Part shown: positions 38,459-48,051 of the stretch, one piece after another | How the letters are laid out: every line of letters starts with the position of its first letter | Position numbering within the stretch: the first letter of the stretch is position 1 | Source of the DNA: Pseudomonas putida | GTDB taxonomy: Bacteria > Pseudomonadota > Gammaproteobacteria > Pseudomonadales > Pseudomonadaceae | NCBI GenBank assembly: GCA_029953615.1 | Contig: CP124529.1 | Location: 1,764,998-1,828,997, forward strand | DNA: 64,000 nucleotides | Direction: 5' to 3' | Program-made: the position numbers and the translations under genes | The notes under the pieces: model-generated | Databases searched by the model: none | Seen by the model: the letters and a program-made list of their open reading frames with translations, nothing else | Told to the model about the DNA's origin: nothing

Positions 38459-39640
38459 GTGCACTCCACCGACGTGATCATCCTCGGCGCCGGCGCCGCC
38501 GGCCTGATGTGCGCCCAGCTCAGCGCCCGCCGTGGCCGCCGGGTACTGGTGCTCGACCATGCCAACAAACCGGGCAAGAAAATCCTCATGTCCGGCGGCG
38601 GCCGGTGCAACTTCACCAACATGTATACCGAGCCGGGCAACTTCCTCTCGCAGAACGCACACTTCTGCAAGTCGGCCCTGGCCCGCTACACCCAATGGGA
38701 CTTCATCGAGCTGGTATGCAAGCACGGCGTGGCTTACCACGAGAAGAAGCTCGGACAGCTGTTTTGTGACAACAAGGCCAGCGACATCCTCGACATGCTG
38801 CTGGCCGAATGCGACGAGGCCGGTGCCGAGATCCGCATGCACACCAGCATTGAACAGATCGAGAAGACCGAAGGCGGCTACCTGCTACAGACCAGCGGCG
38901 GCCAGTTCGCCTGCCAGTCGCTGGTGATCGCCACCGGCGGCCTGTCGATCCCGACCCTGGGTGCCACCGGCTTCGGCTATCAGGTGGCCCGCCAGTTCGG
39001 CCACACCCTGCTGCCGACCCGCGCCGGGCTGGTGCCCTTCACCATCACCGACCCCCAGCTCAAGGCACTGTGCACCGAGTTGTCCGGCACCTCGCTGGAT
39101 TGCACCGCCAGCTGTAACGGCACCAGCTTCCGCGAGAACCTGCTGTTCACCCACCGCGGCCTGAGCGGCCCGGCGATCTTGCAGATTTCGTCGTTCTGGG
39201 AAGCCGGTGACACGCTCGAGATCAACCTGCTGCCCGATCGCGATGCACTGACCTGGCTGCAACAGATGCAGGGGGAACGCGCCAACGCCGAGCTGAAGAC
39301 CGTACTGGGCGAGGTGTTCACCCGCAAGCTGGCCAACCTGCTGGCCGAGCAGTGGTTCGAGTCCAGGCCCATGAAGCAGTACACCCCGGCGGAACTGGCA
39401 CAGATCGCCGAAAAACTGGCGAACTGGCAGGTGGTGCCGGCCGGCACCGAGGGCTACCGCACTGCCGAAGTGACCCTGGGCGGCGTGGACACCCGTGAAG
39501 TGTCCTCCAAGACCATGGAATCGCTGAAGAGCCCCGGCTTGTACTTCATTGGCGAAGTGCTGGATGTGACCGGCCACCTGGGTGGTTTCAATTTCCAGTG
39601 GGCCTGGGCATCGGCCAACGCCGCAGCGCAGTTCGTGTAG
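38459..39640 (+). CDS. NAD(P)/FAD-dependent oxidoreductase, HI0933/YhiN family
   Basis: A 393-residue flavoprotein starting at GTG 38459 behind AATGAGGTAACACC. VIILGAGAAGLMCAQLSARR is the FAD Rossmann motif, and PGKKILMSGGGRCNFTN is diagnostic of this family. The C-terminal GEVLDVTGHLGGFNFQWAW closes the FAD site. The family's reaction is not known. Confidence 0.88.
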   Translation: MHSTDVIILGAGAAGLMCAQLSARRGRRVLVLDHANKPGKKILMSGGGRCNFTNMYTEPGNFLSQNAHFCKSALARYTQWDFIELVCKHGVAYHEKKLGQLFCDNKASDILDMLLAECDEAGAEIRMHTSIEQIEKTEGGYLLQTSGGQFACQSLVIATGGLSIPTLGATGFGYQVARQFGHTLLPTRAGLVPFTITDPQLKALCTELSGTSLDCTASCNGTSFRENLLFTHRGLSGPAILQISSFWEAGDTLEINLLPDRDALTWLQQMQGERANAELKTVLGEVFTRKLANLLAEQWFESRPMKQYTPAELAQIAEKLANWQVVPAGTEGYRTAEVTLGGVDTREVSSKTMESLKSPGLYFIGEVLDVTGHLGGFNFQWAWASANAAAQFV

Positions 39641-39724
39641 AGTAGAATCCATTCAGCAGCACGGAACGCTTCTTGCTGGCCGTGCTGCAATGCATTTCGT
39701 TCGCTCACTGCCTAGCAGGCCATC

Positions 39725-41908
39725 ATGTCATCGAGCTCGTTCCGTCAGTCACTGCGTCGCCTGTGGGGCCAAGACAAGTTCAGCTACAGCATCCGGGTCA
39801 CCATCGCCCTTACCGGCAGCCTGGCCCTGTGCTGGTACCAGAACGAGATGGCCCTGCTGATTCCGCTGTTCCTCGGCATCATCGCCAGCGCCCTGGCCGA
39901 AACCGATGACAGCTGGCAGGGCCGCCTCAGCGCCCTGGCCGTCACCCTGGTGTGTTTTGCCATCGCCGCACTGGCGGTCGAGCTGCTGTTCCCTTACCCG
40001 TGGGTATTCGTCATTGCGCTGGCCTTGGCGGCCTTCGGCCTGACCATGCTCGGTGCCTTGGGCGAGCGCTATGGCGCCATCGCTTCGGCGACCTTGATCA
40101 CCGCGGTATACACCATGATCGGCGTGGACCAGCGCGGTGGCCAGGTCACCGACTTCTGGCACGAACCGCTGCTGCTGGTGGCGGGTGCGGCCTGGTACGG
40201 GTTGCTGTCGGTGCTGTGGCAGGCACTGTTTTCCAACCAGCCGGTGCAGCAGAGCCTGGCCAAGCTGTTCTTCGAGCTGGGCAGCTACCTCAAGCTCAAG
40301 GCCAGCCTGTTCGAACCGATCCGCACCCTTGACGTCGAAGCCCGGCGTCTGGAGCTGGCACAGCAGAACGGCAAAGTGGTGGCGGCGCTCAACGCGGCCA
40401 AGGAAATCATCTTGCACCGGGTGGGCAACAGCCAGCCGAACTCCAAGGTCAGCCGCTATCTCAAGCTGTACTTCCTGGCCCAGGACATCCATGAACGGGT
40501 CAGTGCTTCGCACTATCCCTACAACGCCCTGACCGAGGCTTTTTTCCACAGCGACGTGATGTTCCGCTGCCAGCGTCTGCTGCGTAAACAAGGCTCGTCC
40601 TGCCAGGAGCTGGCCCGCTCGATTCGCCTGCGCCAGCCGTTCGTGCTGGCCAGCGGTTATCCCGAGGCACTCGAGGACCTCAATGCCTCGCTAGAGCACC
40701 TGCGCATCCAGAGCAACCCGGCCTGGCGCGGCCTGCTGCGTTCGCTGCGGGCACTGGCTGCCAACCTGGCGACCCTGGACCGCCTGCTAAGCGCCGCCAG
40801 CAACCCGGACAGCCTGGCAGACGCCAGCGACAGTAGCCTGCTCGACCGCTCGCCGCGCTCGCTGAAAGACGTGTGGACGCGCCTGCGTACCCAGCTTACG
40901 CCGACCTCGCTGTTGTTCCGGCATGCCCTGCGCCTGCCGCTGGCGCTGTCGATCGGCTATGGCATGGTGCACCTGATCCACCCCACTCAAGGCTACTGGA
41001 TCATCCTCACCACGTTGTTCGTTTGCCAGCCCAACTATGGTGCAACCCGGCGCAAGCTGGTACAGCGAATCTTCGGCACCGCCGTCGGCCTGACAGTGGG
41101 CTGGGCGTTGTTCGACCTGTTCCCCAACCCGGTCATCCAGTCACTGTTCGCCGTGGTCGCCGGGGTGGTGTTCTTCGTCAACCGTACCACCCGCTACACT
41201 TTGGCCACGGCGGCGATCACCCTGATGGTGCTGTTCTGCTTCAACCAGATCGGCGATGGCTATGGGCTGTTCCTGCCGCGCCTGTTCGATACCTTGGTCG
41301 GCAGCCTCATCGCCATCCTGGCGGTATTCCTGTTCCTGCCTGACTGGCAGGGGCGGCGCTTGAACAAGGCGCTGGCCAATACCCTGGCGTGCGCCAGCGT
41401 GTACCTGCGGCAGATCATGCAGCAGTATGCCCACGGCAAGCGCGACGACCTGGCCTACCGCCTGGCCCGGCGCAACGCCCACAACGCCGATGCGGCGCTG
41501 TCCACTACCTTGGCCAACATGCTGATGGAGCCTGGGCATTTCCGTAAGGAGGCGGACGTGGGCTTCCGCTTCCTGGTGCTGTCGCATACCTTGCTCAGCT
41601 ACCTTTCGGGGCTGGGCGCGCACCGCGACACGGCCTTGCCGGCGGAGGTGCAGGAGCAGTTGATCGAAGGCGCCGGGCAAAGCCTGGCCCGCAGCCTGGA
41701 CGAGATTGCCAACGGCCTGGCCGCGCGGCTGCCGGTGGCGATTCACAGTGATGCCGAAGAAGCGCTGGCCAATGCCCTGGAGCAGATGCCCGAAGAACTC
41801 GACGAGCATCAGCGGCTGGTGCAGACGCAGCTGGCGTTGATCTGCCGACAGTTGGGGCCGTTGCGAACCTTGGCTGCGCATTTGATCAAGGAAGGTGCGC
41901 AGGCCTGA
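39725..41908 (+). CDS. YccS/FUSC-family inner-membrane protein
   Basis: A 727-residue protein with two hydrophobic blocks: residues about 22-165 (ALLIPLFLGIIASALAETDD) and about 395-545 (PTQGYWIILTTLFVCQPNYG), separated and followed by soluble parts. This is the FUSC layout of YccS/YhfK proteins and of aromatic-acid efflux proteins. ATG 39725 is 84 bp after the flavoprotein. Transport of small organic acids is likely but not shown. Confidence 0.88.
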   Translation: MSSSSFRQSLRRLWGQDKFSYSIRVTIALTGSLALCWYQNEMALLIPLFLGIIASALAETDDSWQGRLSALAVTLVCFAIAALAVELLFPYPWVFVIALALAAFGLTMLGALGERYGAIASATLITAVYTMIGVDQRGGQVTDFWHEPLLLVAGAAWYGLLSVLWQALFSNQPVQQSLAKLFFELGSYLKLKASLFEPIRTLDVEARRLELAQQNGKVVAALNAAKEIILHRVGNSQPNSKVSRYLKLYFLAQDIHERVSASHYPYNALTEAFFHSDVMFRCQRLLRKQGSSCQELARSIRLRQPFVLASGYPEALEDLNASLEHLRIQSNPAWRGLLRSLRALAANLATLDRLLSAASNPDSLADASDSSLLDRSPRSLKDVWTRLRTQLTPTSLLFRHALRLPLALSIGYGMVHLIHPTQGYWIILTTLFVCQPNYGATRRKLVQRIFGTAVGLTVGWALFDLFPNPVIQSLFAVVAGVVFFVNRTTRYTLATAAITLMVLFCFNQIGDGYGLFLPRLFDTLVGSLIAILAVFLFLPDWQGRRLNKALANTLACASVYLRQIMQQYAHGKRDDLAYRLARRNAHNADAALSTTLANMLMEPGHFRKEADVGFRFLVLSHTLLSYLSGLGAHRDTALPAEVQEQLIEGAGQSLARSLDEIANGLAARLPVAIHSDAEEALANALEQMPEELDEHQRLVQTQLALICRQLGPLRTLAAHLIKEGAQA

Positions 41909-41929
41909 GCCTTGTTTTGCCTGAACTTG

Positions 41930-42019
41930 CCCTATCGCCGGCAAGCCAGCTCCCACAGGTACCCCACAGGTTTCAGCAGCTGTGGGGTACCTGTGGGAGC
42001 TGGCTTGCCGGCGATAGGC
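41930..42019. repeat. inverted REP pair
   Basis: CCTATCGCCGGCAAGCCAGC and its complement enclose a second inverted repeat (GGTACCCCACAGG). It lies between convergent genes. Confidence 0.85.
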
Positions 42020-42037
42020 CAGTTCAAGCGATAGAGA

Positions 42038-42775
42038 TCAGAAGCCATGCTGACGCAGCAGCCGCGCATAGCTGCCATCGGCCTTCATCGCCGCAATCGC
42101 CTGCTCGAACCGCTCGACGATCCGCGCATGCTCCGGGTGCTTCAGGCTGACCAGAATATGCAGAGTATTCTCTCCCAGCGGCGGCTCCACCAGCATCACC
42201 CCATCACGCACATCCTGAGGTTCGCGCTGCAGTTTGTGACGGGCCACGTACTCGTCTTCCACCGCCAAGTTCACCCGCCCGGCCGCCAGCATGCGCACTG
42301 CCGATGAAAAGCTGCGCACCGGCACCTTGTGCAAGCGGGTATCGCCGTCGAATTCGGGCGAATAAGCATAGTCACGCACCACAGCAATGCTGAAAGGGTA
42401 CAAATCCGACTGGTGCTGGTAGCGGAACGCTTCGCCCTTGCGCTGTAACAGGCGAATGCGATTGCTCAGGTAAGCGCTGGAAAACTGCCCGATGCGAGCC
42501 CGCGCATCGTTGTACCAGGCATTGACCAGTACGTCGTAGCGCCCTTCACTCACACCCAGCAACGCCCGCGCCCAGGGCGCTTCTTCGAACCCGCTGGTGT
42601 AGCCGGCCCGGGCCAGCGCGGTGGTGACAATGCTGGTCGCCAGGCCTCCGCCAGGCATGCTGGCATCGGTAAACGGCGGCCAGTTGTCCGCCACCAGGCG
42701 CAACCTGTCTTGAGCCAGAACAGGTGTCGCCAGTATCAATGCCAGAAATCCCAGAACACAAAGCAGTGGCCGCAT
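42038..42775 (-). CDS. periplasmic solute-binding protein (family 3-like)
   Basis: A 245-residue protein starting MRPLLCVLGFLALILATPVLAQ, a signal peptide with cleavage likely after VLA. The mature part begins RLRLVADNWPPFTDASMPGG, the start of family 3 binding proteins, and EEAPWARALLGVSEGRYDVL follows. No permease genes lie nearby, so it may feed another ABC system or sense a ligand. The ligand is probably a polar amino acid or similar. Confidence 0.8.
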   Translation of the reverse strand: MRPLLCVLGFLALILATPVLAQDRLRLVADNWPPFTDASMPGGGLATSIVTTALARAGYTSGFEEAPWARALLGVSEGRYDVLVNAWYNDARARIGQFSSAYLSNRIRLLQRKGEAFRYQHQSDLYPFSIAVVRDYAYSPEFDGDTRLHKVPVRSFSSAVRMLAAGRVNLAVEDEYVARHKLQREPQDVRDGVMLVEPPLGENTLHILVSLKHPEHARIVERFEQAIAAMKADGSYARLLRQHGF

Positions 42776-42893
42776 GCTCACGTCCTTTCGCAATGGAGGG
42801 CACACACTGCCGAGGAGATTACACAAAGCCATTGCCGAGGGCAGCGGCCAATAGTGTCATTTTGCCTCTATTTTGGCCGCGCGCGTAGATTGC

Positions 42894-43191
42894 TCACGGA
42901 TACCCCAGCACTTCGCGAATCTGCCGCAGGTGCCGGGTGATCCACTGCTTGTCGACCGCGCCCCAGTCATGAATGCGGTAATGACCCGGCGTGGTTGCGC
43001 GCACCTTCCTGCTGCTCGAACACGCAGACGATATCCAGGTCGGCAAGCGCCGCAATGGTGTCCTGTGCAGTACGCCGCGGCATGCCGGTGGCCTCCATCA
43101 GCGCGGGCACGCTGGTCGCGGTCTGGCTGTCGATCAGCCAGGCTACGTACAGTCGGCGGTAGAAGCTGCTCTTGGTCTTGCTCACTTCCAT
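42894..43191 (-). pseudogene. small winged-helix protein, frameshifted as given
   Basis: A 98-residue protein after correction. MEVSKTKSSFYRRLYVAWLI is followed by a winged helix-turn-helix (VPALMEATGMPRRTAQDTIA). Near codon 68 the run CCC at 42985-42987 has one C too many, which cuts the protein at 74 residues. The corrected tail reads GHYRIHDWGAVDKQWITRHL and ends REVLGYP at 42894. It lies 12 bp after the metalloprotease gene, so the two are probably cotranscribed. It resembles a DNA-binding repressor of unknown target. Confidence 0.65.
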
Positions 43192-43203
43192 GCTGCGTGG
43201 TCC

Positions 43204-43704
43204 TTAACAGTTGCCCGGCAGCTCCCGATAGGTCAGGTAGACGCGCAGGTCGAATTCCAGTTGGTGATAGTCCGGTTCCATGTGCTGGCAGAGCTGGTAG
43301 AACGCCTTGTTGTGCTCGCGCTCGCGCAGGTGCGCCAGTTCGTGCACCACGATCATGCGCAAGAACTGCGGCGCGGCCTCCTTGAACAGCGAGGCAATAC
43401 GAATTTCCTTCTTCGCCTTGAGCTTGCCGCCCTGCACCCTTGATACCGCCGTGTTCAGGCCCAGGGCCCGATGAGTCAGGTCAAGACGATTGTCGAACAG
43501 CACCTTGTCCAGGTTTGGCGCACTGCGCAGGTATTGCTGGCGCAAATCCTGGGTATAGCCGTACAACGCCTTGTCGCTCTGCACGTCATGGCGGTCAGGA
43601 TAGCGGCGCTGCAGGTATTCACCCAGGCGGTCGCTGTCGATCATCTGCTGCACCTGCTGCTGCAGGTGCGGGGGGTAGGCTTGCAAGTAACGTAATACGG
43701 TCAT
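43204..43704 (-). CDS. YgjP/M48-like zinc metalloprotease
   Basis: A 166-residue soluble protein from MTVLRYLQAYPPHLQQQVQQ. FLRMIVVHELAHLREREHNK contains the HExxH zinc motif, and the third ligand region is FYQLCQHMEPDY. This matches the YgjP-like (WLM/M48) family, whose substrates are unknown. I chose ATG 43704; a frame to 43743 is also open. It is between the response regulator and the small winged-helix gene. Confidence 0.75.
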   Translation of the reverse strand: MTVLRYLQAYPPHLQQQVQQMIDSDRLGEYLQRRYPDRHDVQSDKALYGYTQDLRQQYLRSAPNLDKVLFDNRLDLTHRALGLNTAVSRVQGGKLKAKKEIRIASLFKEAAPQFLRMIVVHELAHLREREHNKAFYQLCQHMEPDYHQLEFDLRVYLTYRELPGNC

Positions 43705-43743
43705 GGCGCGGCATTCGGCGTAACGAATGCCGATTCTAGCCAA

Positions 43744-45871
43744 TCATGGCCCCGGCCACGAGAAAATCGCCGGAAAGTCGCTGGCGTCCGTCGCGGTCAT
43801 CGGGTAAGCCACCAGGAAGCCCTGCACGTACTCGCAGCCATTGGCCTTGAGCCAGGCTGCCTGGGCCGAGGTCTCCACGCCCTCGGCGATCACCGTGATT
43901 CGGTAGTCGGCGCACAGGCCGATAACGCTGCGCACCAACGCGGCATCCACTGCCGAGTCGGGCAGGCGTGCCACCAGGTGGCGGTCAAGCTTGAGGGTGT
44001 CGATCGGCAGGTCGCGCAACATGCGCAACGAACAGTCGCCGGCGCCAAAGTCATCCAGCGCCACCCGCACGCCCAGCTCGCGCAAGCGGTGTATCTGTTT
44101 CACCGCCGCATCGATGTTATACATCAACGAGGTTTCCGCCACTTCAACTTCCAGCTGCGCCGGGTCCAACTGGTAAAGCTGGATGACCCGATGCAGTTCG
44201 TCGACCAGGCTGGGCATGGAAAACTGTGCGCGGCTCAGGCTGATACCCAGCACCAGGTCTGCCGGAAAACGCTGGTACCAGGCTTGGCGCTGGGCCGCGC
44301 CCTGGCGGTAGATCCAGCTGGCCAGGCGGTTGATCAGGCGCGCCTCTTCCAGCAACGGAATGAACAGCCCCGGCGGTACGTCGCCGACACTGGGATGCTG
44401 CCAACGCAGCAACGCCTCGAAGCCACGCAGGCGGCCATCGTTGAAGCCAACCTGCGGCTGGTAAACCAAGGTGAAGTCTTGCTGCTCGACGGCTGTGCGT
44501 ACGCTGTCTTCAAGCATCAGCCGCGAGCGCGCCCGGCCGTTCAGCTCCTGATCGTAGAAGCGATACTGCTGGCGCCCGGCCTGCTTGGCCGCATACATCG
44601 CCGCATCGGCTGCGCGCAGCAGGCCTTCCACATTGGCGCCACAATCCGGATAGGTGGCGATGCCGATGCTCACCCCAAGGCACACATCCAGGCCTTCCAC
44701 CTGGTGGCTGATGGAAATGCGTTCCAGCAAACGTTCGGCATAGCGCCCGGCTTGCTCCGGGTAAGGCAGGCTGTCGAACAGAGCAGTGAACTCGTCGCCA
44801 CCCATTCGCGCCAGCAGCGCTTCACTGCCCAGGCAATCCTTGAGCTGTTCGGCCACCCAATGCAGTACCCGGTCACCCGCATCGTGGCCTAGCGAGTCGT
44901 TGATGCGCTTGAAGCCATCCAGGTCCATGTACATCAGCGCCTGTGCCTTGTCCGAGCGCTCATTGCGCAGCAGCGCGCCTTCGGGCAGCCTGGTAGAAAC
45001 CGCGGCGGTTGAGCAGGCCGGTGAGTGGGTCGGTAACCGCCTGGTACTCCAGCTGCTGGTGCAGGTTGCGCACCGCCGACATGTCCAGCACGGTCACCAC
45101 CATGGCTTGCTGCTCGGCAGGCAGCGGCGCACAGGACAACGCCACCGGCACCAGCTCGCCGCCAAGGGTACGCAACTGGGCGTCGTGCACGCGGAAGATG
45201 CTCCGTGCCAGGTAGGCCTGGTAGAAATCCGATTCGTTCCACAGGCTGGCACTGGTCAGTTGCACCAGGTCAAGCATATGGGCGCCCTGCAACTGCTGCA
45301 CCGGCGCTGACAACAAACGGGAAATGGCCGGGTTGGCAAAGCGGATGATGCCCTGGGCATCCACCACCAGAATGCCCTCGGCGGCGTTTTCCAGGATCGA
45401 TGCATTGAATGCCCTGGCCGCTTCCAGTTCGCGGGTCAGGCGCTGCAGCATGCGCCGGTTGCGCTGCTGTTCGAGCAGGGCCTGGACCTTGGGCTTGAGG
45501 ATTTGCGGGTCGAACGGTTTGAACATGTAGTCCACGGCACCGCTGGCATAGCCTTTGAGCACGGCCGCTTCGGACTGTTCGTTGGCGGTGAGGAAAATGA
45601 TCGGGGTCAGCCGGGTGCGCTGGCTGCCGCGCATCAGCCGGGCGACCTCGAAGCCGTCCATCTCCGGCATCTGTACATCCAGCAACACCAGGTCGACATC
45701 GTGTTCGAGCAACGCACTCAGGGCTTCCATTCCCGAGTTTGCCGTCAATACTTGCCAATCCTGACGGGCCAGCAATGCCCGCATGCTGATGAGGTTTTCG
45801 GGGTAATCATCTACCACCAGAAGAACCGAGTTGCCATCCAGTGGCTGGGGGTGAGGTTGAGCGCCATCCAT
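43744..45871 (-). pseudogene. response regulator with PAS, GGDEF and EAL domains, frameshifted as given
   Basis: A 708-residue protein after correction. Residues 1-125 are a receiver with acidic pair DD21-22, phospho-acceptor Asp65 in LVLLDVQMPEMDG and Lys in VDYMFKPFDP. A PAS domain follows (ILENAAEGILVVDAQGIIRF). The diguanylate cyclase part has MGGDEFTALF, and the phosphodiesterase part has FEALLRWQHP. Both sites therefore look intact, so it could make or destroy cyclic di-GMP. Near codon 293 one extra C (44989-44990) shifts the frame; the corrected reading is GFYQLPEGALLRNE. The start MDGAQPHPQP is at 45871. Confidence 0.87.
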
Positions 45872-45911
45872 GCTGCTTCTCTGTTTTGTGACCGACTTCA
45901 AGAATACGGTT

Positions 45912-45945
45912 GGATCCACTAGTACTCTAGACCTGAGCGGATAAC
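45912..45945. other. restriction-site-dense stretch with a lac-operator-like half
   Basis: Within 20 bases lie GGATCC, ACTAGT, AGTACT and TCTAGA, an order like a cloning polylinker. TGAGCGGATAAC follows at 45934-45945, a 12-base match to part of the lac operator. It is upstream of the response regulator. It may be natural. Confidence 0.4.
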
Positions 45946-46028
45946 ACGCAATGCAATCAGAACGCTATCAGTGCCTCAACTGTACGGTAGCCGACTAACG
46001 GTCGCTTTGCCGCAATTATGTGCTGGCT

Positions 46029-46057
46029 GCTTCGCGGGCACGCCCGCTCCCACAGGG
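46029..46057. repeat. single REP unit
   Basis: TTCGCGGGCACGCCCGCTCC followed by CACAGGG, without an inverted partner. Confidence 0.7.
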
Positions 46058-46102
46058 AACCCGCAAACCCTCCAGGCTGCGCAGAACCTGTCAACCATAA
46101 AT

Positions 46103-46130
46103 GAAAAAACCCGCATCGCTGCGGGCTTTT
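46103..46130 (-). terminator. rho-independent terminator of fba
   Basis: CCCGCA, loop TCGC, TGCGGG, with an A-run on the left (a T-run for the minus-strand gene) and a T-run on the right, so it can work on both strands. It lies 17 bases after the fba stop. Confidence 0.88.
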
Positions 46131-46146
46131 TCATTAATGCCGAAGA

Positions 46147-47211
46147 TCAGTTGACCTTGGCGGCCAGCTCACCTTTCAGGTAGCGCTGGTACATGCCTTC
46201 CAGGGAGATCGGCTTGATTTTGGAGGCATTGCCAGCGGTGCCGAAGGCTTCGTAACGGGCGATGCACACGTCACGCATGGCCTTGACGGTTTCACCGAAG
46301 AACTTGCGCGGGTCGAATTCGCTTGGGTTCTGCGCCATCAGGCGGCGCATGGCACCGGTGGAGGCCAGACGCAGGTCGGTGTCGATGTTGACCTTGCGCA
46401 CGCCGTGCTTGATGCCTTCGACGATTTCCTCGACCGGTACACCGTAGGTTTCCTTGATGTCGCCGCCGTACTGGTTGATGATCGCCAGCCACTCTTGCGG
46501 TACCGAGGACGAACCGTGCATCACCAGGTGGGTATTGGGGATGCGCTTGTGGATTTCCTTGATGCGGTCGATGGCCAGCACGTCACCGGTTGGTGGCTTG
46601 GTGAACTTGTAGGCACCGTGGCTGGTACCGATGGCGATCGCCAGGGCGTCGACCTGGGTCTTCTTGACGAAGTCGGCGGCCTCTTCCGGGTCGGTCAGCA
46701 TCTGGCTGTGGTCCAGCACGCCTTCTGCGCCGATACCGTCTTCTTCACCGGCCATGCCGGTTTCCAGCGAACCCAGGCAACCCAGCTCGCCTTCCACCGA
46801 AACGCCGCAGGCGTGCGCCATGGCAACGGTCTGCTGGGTAACGCGGACATTGTACTCGTAGTCGGTCGGGGTCTTGCCGTCTTCACCCAGCGAGCCGTCC
46901 ATCATGACCGAGCTGAAGCCCAGCTGAATCGAGCGCTGGCAAACGTCAGGGCTGGTGCCGTGGTCCTGGTGCATGCACACCGGGATATGCGGGAATTCTT
47001 CGATGGCCGCCAGGATCAGGTGACGCAGGAACGGAGCACCGGCGTATTTGCGGGCACCGGCCGAAGCCTGGACGATCACCGGGGAGTCGGTCTTGTCGGC
47101 CGCTTCCATGATGGCGCGCATCTGCTCGAGGTTGTTGACGTTGAAAGCTGGTACGCCGTAACCGAACTCGGCGGCGTGGTCCAGCATCTGGCGCATGCTA
47201 ATGAGTGCCAT
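46147..47211 (-). CDS. fba: class II fructose-1,6-bisphosphate aldolase
   Basis: A 354-residue zinc aldolase starting [20 protein letters not shown] after [29 protein letters not shown] carries zinc ligands, and [11 protein letters not shown] is the phosphate site. It splits fructose-1,6-bisphosphate in glycolysis or forms it in gluconeogenesis. It is the last enzyme gene of the fba-pgk-epd-tktA block, 100 bp after the MliC-like gene. Confidence 0.95.
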   Translation of the reverse strand: MALISMRQMLDHAAEFGYGVPAFNVNNLEQMRAIMEAADKTDSPVIVQASAGARKYAGAPFLRHLILAAIEEFPHIPVCMHQDHGTSPDVCQRSIQLGFSSVMMDGSLGEDGKTPTDYEYNVRVTQQTVAMAHACGVSVEGELGCLGSLETGMAGEEDGIGAEGVLDHSQMLTDPEEAADFVKKTQVDALAIAIGTSHGAYKFTKPPTGDVLAIDRIKEIHKRIPNTHLVMHGSSSVPQEWLAIINQYGGDIKETYGVPVEEIVEGIKHGVRKVNIDTDLRLASTGAMRRLMAQNPSEFDPRKFFGETVKAMRDVCIARYEAFGTAGNASKIKPISLEGMYQRYLKGELAAKVN

Positions 47212-47311
47212 TGTGTATCTCTCTCCCGACAAGCGTCGTTTGTTTCGTGCAAGCCTGCCGCAGGGGCGGTTGCTGTTCAAGTAGTGTGGGCCACCCTCGC
47301 GGCCCGGCCAG

Positions 47312-47641
47312 TCACGGTGCCTTGCAGCCCCGCCCAATCAGATCGTTGGTTGCCACCCAGTACACCAGGCCTTCTTCGCCCTTGGTGTGGAAGGCCAGCA
47401 TGCCATCGCTGTACAGCGCACCCGAGGCGCCCGGCTCGGCCTTGAGCCGGTAGACCTGGTCGCCGCCACCAAGGCGCACATCGACCTGGTCGCGTTGCGC
47501 ATCGGCGAAGCGCCACAGCACTTCCGCCTGGGTGTCACAGACCCAACGGGTCCAGTCGTCTGCCGGGGCGGGTTGCGCCGGTTGCAGCAGCGAGCATCCT
47601 GCCAGTGTCGCCAGGGCCGTCACGGCCAAAAGCGCTTTCAT
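47312..47641 (-). CDS. lipoprotein with MliC-like (c-type lysozyme inhibitor) domain
   Basis: A 109-residue protein. [20 protein letters not shown] has a signal peptide and lipobox LAGC, so it is a lipoprotein. The rest ([20 protein letters not shown], then [19 protein letters not shown] and GCKAP) has the conserved MliC arrangement with two cysteines. Such proteins bind host or protist lysozyme at the cell envelope. It lies between the small lipoprotein gene and fba. Confidence 0.72.
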   Translation of the reverse strand: MKALLAVTALATLAGCSLLQPAQPAPADDWTRWVCDTQAEVLWRFADAQRDQVDVRLGGGDQVYRLKAEPGASGALYSDGMLAFHTKGEEGLVYWVATNDLIGRGCKAP

Positions 47642-47656
47642 TCAGCTTCCTCGATT

Positions 47657-47756
47657 TGGGGCTGCTGTGCAGCCCTTCGCGGGCTTGCCCGCTCCACAGG
47701 TCAAGCGCTGTACCTGTGGGAGCGGGCAAGCCCGCGAAGGGCCGCACAGCGGGCCC
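47657..47756. repeat. inverted REP pair
   Basis: GGGGCTGCTGTGCAGCCC, TTCGCGGGCTTGCCCGCTCC and their mirror copies, between two lipoprotein genes. Confidence 0.83.
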
Positions 47757-47800
47757 TACCTCAAGACCACAAATCAGCCTTCAGGTTGCCTGTTACCCGA

Positions 47801-48019
47801 TCAAGGGCAACCCGGCGCCTTGCGCTGGTGGTCTTCGTCGTACTTTTCCAGGCCTTCCGGGCCCACGCGCTTGCTGATCACCGGCACGGTCTCGGCCTGC
47901 CACTCGGACTGGTAGCAACCGCCCTTGGGCGGCTGCGCCGGGTCGGCATCCGAGGCCGGGCTGCCGGCGCATGCGCTCAGCAACCCCGCCAGCAGCATCA
48001 CAGGCAATTGCTTGACCAT
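47801..48019 (-). CDS. small lipoprotein of unknown function
   Basis: A 72-residue protein starting at ATG 48019 behind GGGAGTGGCCTG. MVKQLPVMLLAGLLSACAGS has a signal peptide and lipobox LSAC. The mature part (SDADPAQPPKGGCYQSEWQA) is short, with a second cysteine at the end (APGCP). No family recognised. It lies 32 bp after pgk and is probably cotranscribed with it. Confidence 0.68.
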   Translation of the reverse strand: MVKQLPVMLLAGLLSACAGSPASDADPAQPPKGGCYQSEWQAETVPVISKRVGPEGLEKYDEDHQRKAPGCP

Positions 48020-48051
48020 CAGGCCACTCCCTTTGCCAAGCGCCGACGTCA

